From Apus apus (Eukaryota; Chordata; Aves; Apodiformes; Apodidae): DNA of 64,000 nt. Below the pieces are notes generated by a model. It saw only the letters and a program-made list of their open reading frames with translations, did no database searches and was not told where the DNA came from. Shown here piece after piece: positions 48,501-60,500 of the stretch (the first letter of the stretch is position 1; each line of letters starts with the position of its first letter). Both the position numbers and the translations under genes were made by a program. The stretch spans positions 14,636,780 through 14,700,779 of the forward strand of contig NC_067291.1 in NCBI RefSeq assembly GCF_020740795.1. The letters run 5' to 3'.

Positions 48501-51500
48501 GGACGTGATGCATTTCTGTCTGCATCAGCTCTGTATAGGATAAGAATAAGGTCAAAACCAAGGTCATGTTAGAGTACATGGGTGTACAGTCCATGTAAAA
48601 GCGGCCATTAAAAAGTGGACATTTTCTAAGAGGTTTCAGAAGATTTCATATGAGGTACTGAAACATTAATATTGAAACAATATTTTCATATGTAGCAGAA
48701 ATAGAAGGGCAGGGGCAACCAATAAAGAGCTTTTGACACTGCTGCTGAGGTCTGAACCTTCAGCACTGTTATCTGCTCCTTCCTAACACCTTCCTGCCAG
48801 CCTCAACACAGTGTGCTTCTGCCATTCAGGATGGGTCTTGCATCCTATACGACAAGACCTGCTAGTGAGCTGCTCTGCTGTAAGAGAGATTAAATGTCAT
48901 GAGTAGACAAACGAGGAGAGAATTTCTGGGGTTTTTTTATGTCTTCTGGATGTGTGAAAGGCAGAAAGAAAGCTTTCACTGAACACATCATGTTTCTAAG
49001 AACTTAAGGAATGAAACTTTAGATTCTGAGGAAACTAAGTCAACGCTCGTATTCACTGACCTGAAGCTTCCCAAATCTGTGCACAGGAATATACCAAAAA
49101 GCTACCCTACAAAGAGTGAAAAATTCAGATGCAGGTATCTCTCACCATAAATCACATCTTGTCGTTTGACAACATCTTTGTTCTGCTGCTGTAGAAACTT
49201 GCTGTCCACTACTTGGCTCCAGGACTCTGCCTCCAGCTGCTTGGAATCTAATTCCAGGTCTCCCATCAGCTGTCCTTCGTTCATGTCTGCACCTTCACAA
49301 AGCAATGTATGTGCCATTAAGTTACTGGTAACTTGTCTCATTTGAGATTCCTGTTTGTTCATTTAGGTTTAGGCTTTTTCTGTCATACCACAGACATCAC
49401 ACAATCTCTTTTACTGACACAAAAACGATCATATGGATTTACAGCATGTAAATATCATGTTATGAAAAGCACTTTTTAACGTTATTTGCTAGCTGCACAA
49501 AACTGGTCCATGGGTTTCACACAGACCAAATTCTAGCTCAAAGACAATGGATTCTTTATATGCAGTATGACATCATAGATACATAAAAAGACAAAAACCC
49601 TCATTTCTTTAAGTTTAAAATTGTTACCCCTTGTCCTATTGCCACCTGCTCTCTTCAGCTTTCCTGTAGCCCCTTCAGATACTGGAAAGTGATATGAGGT
49701 CTCTCTGGAGCCTTCTCTTCTCCAGGCTTAACAGCCCGACCCTCTCAGCTTCCCTCAAAGTAGAGGTGCTCCAGCCCTCTGATCATCTTTGTGCCCCTCC
49801 TCAGGACTCACTCCAACAGCTCCATGTCTTCCTTATGTTTGGGGGCCCCAGAACTGAACACAGTACTCCAGGTGGGGTCTCATGAGAGCAGAGTAATGGG
49901 GGAGAATCATCTCCCTTGACCTGCTGGCCACGTTCCTTTTGATGAAGCCCAGGACAGCACTGGCTTCCTGGGCTGCAAGTGCAGATTCCTGGCTCACGTT
50001 GAGCTTCTTCTCATCAACCAAGACCCCCAAGTCCTTTTTCTCAAGACTGTTCTCAATCCATTCTCTGCCTAACCTGCATTTCTGCTTGGGATTGCAGTGA
50101 CCCAGGTGCAGGACCTTGCACTTGGCATTGTTGAACTTCATGTGGTTAGCATGGGCCCACCTTTCAAGCCAGGGTCCCTCTGGATGGCATCCCTTCCCTC
50201 TGGGATCTCTTACCTTCATCAACCAGTGATTCCATGGATTCATTCACCCGACTGATTTTATGTAAAGAGTCTGTTGACTGTGACAGGAATTTCCAAGTGT
50301 GTATTAAGCTGTCATCATTCCCAACTCTGTAGAAAAATAGAACGCAATATTATAATTTATGGTATCAAAAAGCAGTCCATCTAAGAGTCTTTATCACCAA
50401 GAAGGATCAGAAGAATGGGTTGAAATAAATTTCACCAGGAATATACAGAGCATTCAAAGTATCTAGAACATCCTAGTCCCTGCCATCATCCTGTGTTTAA
50501 CATTGCTCACTATGCAGATAGTGTAGGAACAATAAATTAGATTTCATTCTTTTTTATGTTTGTATTTAATTATGTATAACACAGTCCTAAAACACCATTA
50601 AGATCACAGCTCTGTGTCCCCACTATACCATTATGCACACAGAAGTGAATACTATACCTGAGCTGCAAATGTGTGCTTGCATCATACCCAGCACAAGGCA
50701 AGAAACTCCCTCTTGGAGGCCAGAGCATCTCTATGAAGTGGTCTTGAATATAACCAGACTAACTCAGAAGCTTCTGAACTCATGCCATGACTAAACTAAC
50801 CCAGACAAGCCTGACTGTGCAGAAGGAAACCAATGATTTAACATGAAATATGGCTATTTCTGGTTTTGCAATCCTCTTTTGTACCTTTAACACAAATCAC
50901 AGTACATTAATTTATTTTTAATGAGATGAGAATTTCTCTAAGCTTGCAGTGTCAGGGAATACACATACACTCATGCACAGGGAGAAAACTTACCCTGCAA
51001 TGTTCTGTATTGAGACACTTTTTGAAAGTGCTGTAGTCTGTTGTGATCTCCTGTTGTTGAATATTGAGGTGACAGTGTTTTCATCAGGAGCGAGTATTGC
51101 AGAACGAGGGCGCTCCTTGGGCTGTGAGCCTGCAAGGGAAGGGTCAGAAGAGTCAACTCATGTAACTGCACTGCTAACTGCCATGATGATGGCACAGAGA
51201 AATCAGGCTGTAAAAGTCACTTCCTCTTCCTTCTAGAGTCCTCACCAGAAGATTTCAGCTGTTAGAAACAGCTGCATGAAGGAGAGAACATGGACCACTG
51301 TGCAGAGCTGACTGCATTGCACTAGACTTAAACATTCACTTGGGAAATGGAATTTAATTTTATTTGATAAATAATCACATATGGTAATCTATGGTGTTTT
51401 TTAATTTCCCTGGGCCTATAATTATACATATCTTCCTGCTTCTGGTCAAACTGTTTAAGATAGGTTTCTCTATGAGTATGCACCACAGAGAAATGCTAAT

Positions 51501-54500
51501 CCTTATCTCATTATACTATCACGCACCTTTAACTAATGTTTTCAAATTAATTCCAGATTTTCCTTTCTTCAGATGTATTTCTGCTTTCTGGATTCCTACC
51601 TCTGAATTTAATGACAAATACCATGGTGGGTACATATGCATCATACAGTGTGGTTCTATACAGTGACCTTCAAGCTATCACTAAATGACCTTCTCAGATC
51701 ACGGCACTATAGAACCCACGTGGGATGTTCCATTCCTGTTCCTTGCTCTGGGTGACAATGGGTAGCTGGACAGTGCAGTGTGTATCCCAGCACAGCCAGG
51801 AAAAGTTTGTCAATATTGCTCCTATTCCAAATTAAATTTCCTGGTTTTAGTCCCTCAAAGATTAGGACTATTTAATGAAAAAGAAATTATTTTGAAGAAG
51901 CATCCTCCTGACTGGTAATCTTAGGAATTTTTGTTAGTATAATACTTTATAATACATAATCTTTCCAATGCCAGACGTAAGTGAACATCGGTTGCACATT
52001 CCAGATGTTGTGGACCCATCCACTGAAGGCCTTCAGCAAGTCACAGCAGTCAAGTAGTTATTCTGAGATGACTTTATATTTGCTTAATGTTATATGGACA
52101 CTGCAGATGTGAATGAACTCTGTGCCACTTCATTAAAACTTCTGATACAGAAGATACAGACCATCACCAAAGCAGAGGAAAGCAAGTTTTCTTACTTTTG
52201 TTTCTCATGGTTACTGTGGGTAACGAAGAGGTATCATGTGCCTGCAGCATCCCTCTCTGTGGCTGAAAGAAAAATTAAATTCACTGTAATTTCTTCCTCC
52301 CTTCTCCCATCAGGCTGTGCCACATAACTAAAATAAAAAGTTGTGTTTTTCCTCAGTCCTCTCAGATCAGTTCTTGACTCTGTGTGTATTTTTACACATA
52401 TAAATGCACACAGGCACACACACATGCATCCCTCTCCTCCCAGTTGCCATCCACGAAATGGGCAAAATAATGGAAAAATGTGCAGTAAATAGGAAAATTA
52501 GAAGAGAAAATACTGACAATATTGAAGAGAACTGAAAATCATAATTGTATAAACATTAACTAGCTTAGAGAACCATACTGCAGAAGAAGTTCCTCGCATT
52601 TGGGGCAAGCAGGAATTCTGCACATCCTCATATAAACATACATATTTTACGGTTTTCATTATGCATTATATACACATGATGCTACATTACAGAATGCAGC
52701 ATTTGAGAATTAAGAGATGTAGCATTTAAGGGTGCTGGACACTCCTGAACTTTGCCAGTGAAGTCTTTTTTTTTAATCCAAGCACAGGACAGACTATCTC
52801 ACCATAAGGCCCTGTGCACTGCAGGGAACGACACAGGGACAAACAGCCTGTGGCACCAACCTGGACCTTTTACAGAGCTCAAGGAAAAACTACTGTATTA
52901 ACATGTGGTTCTGGGGAATTTCAGGAGAGTCCAGAGAAATTATTCACTGTAGCACAGGGATTGACATTCCTTCCAACAAGCTGGAAACTTTGGGATGTAT
53001 GGTATATATCTGCATGCTAAACCGTTGAATTTTTTTTGTTTATTCAGTGGAGTAGATGAAATCTCTTACCTTCATTTTGACCTTTGCACAAGAAGCAAAA
53101 CTCTCCTTACAGCCTTTGTGAACAATTGCATTGCAGTCTGTCAAAAGTAAAAACAACACAATAGCCAATTAAATAAAAAACCACAGAAAACAGGTCAGGT
53201 TTTGCCATTTGTAATCCAAGCTGTTATCCTGCACAGCTGAGAATTACAACTTTCAGGCATCACTGTGGCTTACATGAGTAGCTACAGATACTGAGAGACA
53301 GGCTGTTTTCCTGGATAATTAGCCCTTTTTTTGTCAACAAGTTTTCCTCATGAAATTTAACAGGAAATTCTGTTTAAAAATCAATGCAAGGTTGAGTCAT
53401 CAGGGTCTTAATGGGTCTTAAATAATTAAAAAAAAAATAGAAAAAGAAAAAAGATGGAGCTATTAATCTGAAAGAAAAATAAGGTGGAAAGCAGAAGTAG
53501 AAGACAGAAACAGAAACCAATTGTAGGGCCACTGTCTTACCAGAAAACACAAATATTCTTCTCAAGACAAGGATTATAGAATCCAAAAGACTGGGAAAGG
53601 ACAGGGACATTCATTTATATAAACTCAGACATACTACAGCCAACAGGAACCAAATGCTCTTGGATGATAATCCGTAGCTTAGAAAAAATGTGTTATTTCC
53701 ACTCATTCATGATCACACATATTAACACAGATCATGAGTTATTTTTAAGTGCACATTACACTGTAAGAATATGGTTCTGAATTATTTATTCAAGAAATAT
53801 GAGAGGAAAAAATTCCACACCCAAAATGACAAAATATGCTCACATGCCTAAAAGTTCTTACAATTGGGCCTACTCAATAAAAGCCAGTAATTCTTCTGAT
53901 ATTTTGAGAGAGGTAAGGGCGTTGCTATTCTGTCAATGTCCCACAATTTCCTGTGCAAGAAACCGAAGAAACCTGCATGTTCTTGCAAAAACCCACAAGC
54001 AGCATAATTTTTCACATCAAAAAAGGAAGAGGAACAGAACTTGCTCCTGGTGCATGAAAAGAGGCAGCAAGACAATTCAGACCCATTAAATTCACACTCA
54101 AGCCTTGAAAGCCTGAAGGCAGCTCTTTAGTATGTACCATTTAGAAACAAAGCATTTTGGTTTTTTAGACAGAAAATCTTGTTTCAGGACTTCATTCCTC
54201 CCATTCAACTCTTCAGAAGAGAGGAAGTTCCTCCAATTCCTCTATGTTGCCAATACTAATAGTTAAAAACCTCAAAAGCTTTGTTTCTGTATCACTGATT
54301 ATAAAAAAGACCAGGCAGAGAGTTACTAAAAATTAGGATTTTTTTGCTTGCCCGTTTGTTTTAGAGCATGCTAAATCTGTCAGCATTGATTAGCTATTTC
54401 AGGAAGCTGGAGGCATCACTGAAAAGTTGAGACATTGATTTAAAAGGATTCAGGTTTTTTAAAAGGCATTAAGAAAAAGTCATCTGTAGAGCAAACAGAG

Positions 54501-57500
54501 ATGGTAGCAGTACACTCCCATCACTTCTGTAGGAAAAAAAGTAGTCTGCAACAGCACAGGAACAACAGAGCCTCTGCTGCTGGTTATCAGTCAGCTGAGG
54601 TCTTTCATGGTTGATTTTAAGAAGTGATGGCAGACAGAAACACTCTCAGACCTAAGCCTACAACCTGAGCCCTGAGCAAACTTTCCTGGTCAGAATGTTG
54701 TAACTTGAAAATTAAGGAAATAACATCTATGCTAAAACATATGATAGTGTTGGATTATTTTAACTCATTAGGATATAGAGTTACATCGGCATGTTTAATT
54801 TTCTAAGTGGCTTCAGAAGCTGTAAAGAATTTAAGAGGGGAAAAGGAGAGGATGCAGCTGAGAGCTTAGAACTGCCGATGTTTTCCATTTCCCATCAGAC
54901 TGACACGGAGTGTGTGTCATACAAACAACTTTGCTAAAATCGGTTCTCTTCCAGGAAACTCAAAACTGTCATTCGGGATTCAGCTGGCTGCTCCTTCCCC
55001 TGCTTATCAGAGATGATTTATACACTGCTTATCTGCCAGAAAGAGCAGAGAGACGCAGAGCCTCCTGCTCCAGCCTGTGAGCAATTCCCGTACATGCTTC
55101 ACTCTAGGCAACTGGAGTGTAAAATACTACTAATAGTGAGGAAGGGATAGCTCTGAGCTGCAGTGGGGAAAAGACTTGTCTGCATACTCTGCAGTTGAAC
55201 CAGTCACCATGCTGGTCTCAACCACACAAGTGCTGCTGACCTTATCAAGCTACAGGCATGAGAAATGGTCTGATAAGAAAAGGGAACAAAATCACCAGTC
55301 TCACAGGCTCTGACATGGTTTCTGTACCCCTGCGTGGTACTGCACGTACTTCACATGCACACAGGTAGTTGCCATTTCAGCTGTGATGCAATTTCATGTG
55401 TAAAGGGAGAAGAGGGGTAGCACTTCCGTTTGGTATCATGCTGTTCTCACTGAGGGCTCACCGAAGCAGTGCTTCATGGGTGGGATTTTTTTTACTCATT
55501 AGAAATAAAAGCCATGAACCAAGGTAACTTTCTCCATCCTCCATCTATCTCAACAAAGCACCTCAGCCCCAAGCCATAACGTGCAGCTGAAATCACCACA
55601 GTCCTCCATCTGACCATAATGCACCCCAACAAGCAGAGGCAGAAAATCCTGCAGGATCCTGCCATGTCTGAGCACAGGCTAGGAAGGAGGTTGCAGCCAC
55701 AACTCGTTTCAGTCCAGCTTCCATACAGCAACATGCTGCTCCAGGAATCAGTATCTCCAAAGCCTCCCTGCCACCCCACATCCATGAGCAAGACAAAAAA
55801 AAAAAAAAAAGCATAAGGTTCAGGTTTCCTATGTCACATTTACTGAAATACAAAAAGAAGGGAGGGAACCCCCCTCCCCAACTTACTTGCACAGTAGTAC
55901 GAATCCTTGTTGAAAGGTTTCATACAGTGGTAACAGGTTGCTTGGGCTACAACGGAGATTGCAGTGAAGAGATGTCCATTTAACAGCTTCTTATCTTTCT
56001 CTTTCTCCTTGGAATCTTTGTCCTTCTCTTTAGACTTCTCTTTATCTTTCTCTTTTTCCTGCCAAAAGAAAAGGAACGAATGCCACATTACTTTGCAGAG
56101 GTCTGTTCTCTAGTTACAGATTCTTCAGTGTTTGCCTTCGGCACTAAGACTGTATCGATCAGCGCGCACCTTAACAATAGTCATGTGTCTGCACAACAGA
56201 CCTAAAATATCAGCTTGCAGCCCCCATGGATGTGGATTAACACACTATTGACTCACAGACCCTTCTGCACAGGTGTCTCATCCAGCAGAGACAAAATTAA
56301 GCCTATTCTGAAGGCAGTGATTTTCTTCCACCGTTGTTTTATATTTACTTGGTTTTCTTCTGGGCTCTCATCAATCTCTTCAGCACATTCAATGAATTTT
56401 GTTAAATACAAACACCACATGTAAAGTGAATCAACTTCCAACACAGTTAATTTTTAAGGCCAACTCACAAGACTCATGCTTTGCAACTGCATTTTTAATG
56501 GAAAATGCAAGCTCTTCCTCAGTGCCTGTCAGAACATTTCTACCTCCATTTTACTTCTGTCTAACTACTTTTTCAACAGTTTCATACAACTCCAAGTACC
56601 CATGTGAAGCTTTCTGGGGAACTGGATCTTTCACAAACTCTCAAAATGTGGCACCATGGAAAGGCAGAGGAACAACAGCAACACCATCAAAGATTATCTT
56701 GTCTTCTGGAAGCCAGGGTTCAACCTCTGTGCTACTCAGTATTGGCAAGATGACAAACACAGCCAGTTTCTCCAGCTTTTAGATGAGTTCTTGGGTACCT
56801 TTCTATTGCTACCTGAGACAGAAAATGCTAAATACTAAAAATTTGAAGTATTTTTCCCTGCTGCCTTTCATGGATTCGGAATTCTCCCAAATAATTTTTT
56901 AAAGGAAACTCCATATAAAACCTCCAGATTTGAAATAAAGAGACTTCTTGAATTTCTATGCACCACCCTACAAAACATCTAACAGAGAGTTCAGCTCCAG
57001 ATCTGTATCTTCACTGTTACTGCAGATTTCAGGGCATCTGAAAGAGAAGCTTAACCAGAAATTGGTAAAAGCTTCTGTAAGCTTATCTTGGCATTTCATT
57101 ATTTATATGTCATGTGCCCTTTGCTAAATATTGTCACAGCCTTAACATCAGAAAGCTGCAGAGCAGCCCATGTGAGTAAACGCCACTAAGTGGTTAAAAC
57201 AGGTCCCACTGGCAGCAAAACTTTTGAGCCTTTGATGACACACTCAAATAATCAGTAACTTAGCTTCCCCTCAGTAACTCAGTCTCCTCTCTCTCAACAC
57301 ACCCTAGGCAGCATGCCAGTGTCGGAGTCTCTCCTTGCAAAGCCTCATAAACAGAAGGTCTGTTTACTGGCCTTAAATGCTATTTTATTCTGCAAATAAG
57401 CAGAACTAGGAGCGTTACAGCTATGCAATAATCCTGTCTGAAGCAGCAAACCTGCCACGAAGAGTCTGCTTTTTGGCACATCTTCACCTCGTTTGAGTCA

Positions 57501-60500
57501 TCAGGTCAGAACCACCACCCCACATAAACCTCCACAACGCTGCTCTGCATCTGCTGACCTGACCACCTTTAACTGTGTCCAGCCCGGCAGGATTCAAGAA
57601 CTAAAACTGTCCAGTTTAGTCCTTGGTTGATGGTACCAAGTTAATGCCAAGTCTGGAATAATACCCCATCTTCATAAAAATTACTGTAAAAACACTGTAA
57701 TTTATGCTGAACAACCCCAGGAAAAACAGGAAACGGATGCAGCACTTTTAAGGAGGAAAGAGCAACCTTGGTATGCGGGATGCCAGCCATACTGTTGAAA
57801 TTTGAGGTCTCAAAATCACTTTTTTTTTCTGTGACAGTTACTCTAACTTGTTTTTTGTTAAAAGGATTGTAAAAACAATGGCTGAACCTTCTCCGACGTG
57901 CACTGACAGACACGACAGGTACCCAAATCGGTCACACAGCCCAAAATAACTGAGCCTGCAGCAGCCCCGGGTCCTGCTCCGAAATAACCACAAAGCTCTT
58001 ACCTCCCAATGCTTCAGTCCTACCAGCTTCACTGTTATTTGAGGTACTTCAGCAAATCTACTCCATTTTATCGACATCCTTCCTGTGGGGGCAGGAGAGC
58101 TGCTCCCCACCAGCACTAGCCCATCCTGACCACCCAGAGCTGCCCGGGGGGGCCTGCAGTCACAGAGGAGTTGAGCAAAAGGGGGAGGGCGGGACGATTG
58201 CTGCTAACTTCCTTGAAGATGATTTTAGCTACTTTGCTACTTCTTTCATCTTGCCCTACCCTAGCTTCCCCTGCTAAAAAAGAAATAGAGCCAGGAAAGG
58301 ATGGGATTAATATTTTAGAAGTCAGAAGTCAATATAATATCAGCCATTTAAAAGGCAGAGGGTGGTAAATCAAACCCTCTGTGATGCTTGGGATACTGAA
58401 AAAAGTGAATTTTAACATACCTCAGTGTTGCTTCAGCAAACAAAGAGCTGCAGAAGATCTCCCAAGCAAAAAGGTTTCAGGTGTTTGCTCTCCTCCTGCT
58501 CTACAGGTCACAAACAGTCCCTGTCTCTTGGACCCTTCAGACACCTCCAGCCCTGGCTATATACACCACGAGGCTGTTGGTGCTACAGCCCTGCCTAATA
58601 ACTGCGCAAGTCCAGCAAAAAGAGAAATTACTCATGCTAATTTTCTGTCGTCATTTCCCAGAACCTCTCTACCTAAACGAAGAATATTAATAGTGTTTTT
58701 TTTTTTCTAATTGACACAGATACAGTATGTTTTATTCTTCCCAAACGTGAATCAGTGCACACTGCTAATTTCAAGAGATTTGCAAAATACATGTCAGACA
58801 TGGGTAAACTCTCACAAACTTCTCTCAGTATCCTCTCCAGTTAATAATCCCAATACCCCTTTATTTTTACAGGTGTTTTTACATAACTGTTTGACACCAT
58901 TTTCAAGAAGAACCGTTGCCATTAGTAGGCTTAGATGTGCTTTATTTTACAGTTCATCTTAGAAAAGGGTGCATTTCTGAAGGTTTGGAGAAAAGTAAAA
59001 CCTATCTGGAAAAAAGTTGAAGCCTCTCTCCCTCCTGAAAGCCCAGACAGCAGCAGAAACCCTCTTCCGGTCCAACTTCCTCTTTCAAGGTTTGTTGCTT
59101 TTCTTTTTAACTCTTACAGGTTTTCATCACACATAACTCACTGTTCCCAAGAATTTCTAGGTCAAATTATTCAAATTTACAGCTGAAACCCCAAAAACGT
59201 CTGTCATGCAAACATTCCACTGTAAGCAGATTTGAAATTGTAATTTGAATGACACTATGGGGTTTTAGTTAGCAAAAATAACAGAACTGATGCGAGCTGC
59301 AATTTTTGTAGTGTGTATTATTGTTGGGATTTTGGAGCAATTCTTTATCAAGAGTTTCAGACACAATCAAGAAATTAGTGAAATCAGACCCTACTTATTT
59401 AACAAAAGCAAATAATGTATCTCAAAGCCCTTCTGTTGTATTTTCTTACCTGTCCCGACCAGATCCCTTTTATATATATCTCCAGTTCTTGCTTTAGAGA
59501 TTATAAACGTAAAGTGCAAGAACCAGTTAATGAATTTCCAGTCTCATTCACAGGCTTCACAACACACTCCACAACTTCTCACCAGTGTTTGCACAGAGGT
59601 TTCTGTGTAAACAGGTAATATTTTTTTTTTTTTTTTACATTGTACTTTGCAGGAGGCAAAAGCATTGTTTCAAAGCTGCACAGTAGTAGCTCTGAGCTGC
59701 TGGAACTTGCAGCTGGCATCTTTAAAGGCAGATCCATAAAGAGGAACTGTGTGTTAGGATGACTGATCTCACTACAGCTGGTAGCTCTTTGCAAAGGTGA
59801 TGCAATCTTCGCAAAAAGTGTACGTGCATTGGACCATAAGAACACACAAACCCAGCTGTGCTAGGGGAAGACTCAGGCTGAAATATCAAGTGCTTTATGT
59901 TGGGAAAGGCTAAAATCAAGTTTGCCAGTGGAGATGAAACAGGACCCCTCCCACAGCATGTAGGCTTCATACAAGTCTTACTCTGCGATGGGCACAATAC
60001 TCATTGTGCCACATTTTGTTTCCTGTTTGCTATTTAGACACTCAATAGAACATGTAATTATGTGGCTCTGGGGCCTTCTGATAGCATCTACCAATGGATC
60101 AGCTACACATCACTTCACTATATAATACACATTGCCCAGTATGAGGTAAACGTGCTCTGAGCTTCGGTCAGACATGATAAACTAAGGTGAGATTTGAGTA
60201 TAAATCCAAACAAGCTGAAAATACCCCAAACATATATTAATATTCAGGGGACAATCTAAGGCAACATCAGGCCTTTTGTGTGAAGTCTTTAGCGTCAATT
60301 ATTTCTGCAACCAATACTGTTCCAAGAAAATTCAGCTATTCTGAGCAGTGTTTAACCTTTAGCAAATTAAATCCCAGGGTTTTAAGGACAAAAAAAGGGG
60401 GTTAATATAAATATTGGCCATCACTAAAGGTCACAGTTTGAGCAGCTTCTCTAGCAACTTTGTGGCAACCAGTCCCTTCTTGCAGCTCCTATCCTCATTT

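Noticed and set aside
49833-50243. 136-codon - strand ORF as a host gene
   Set aside because: Its sequence is the C-terminal part of CR1 ORF2; it is annotated as a retroposon relic, not a gene.
59621-59636. Homopolymer T and A runs (also at 3190, 11,537, 31,321 and 55,795) as retroposed gene tails
   Set aside because: No adjacent open frame or target-site duplication was seen; they look like simple sequence.
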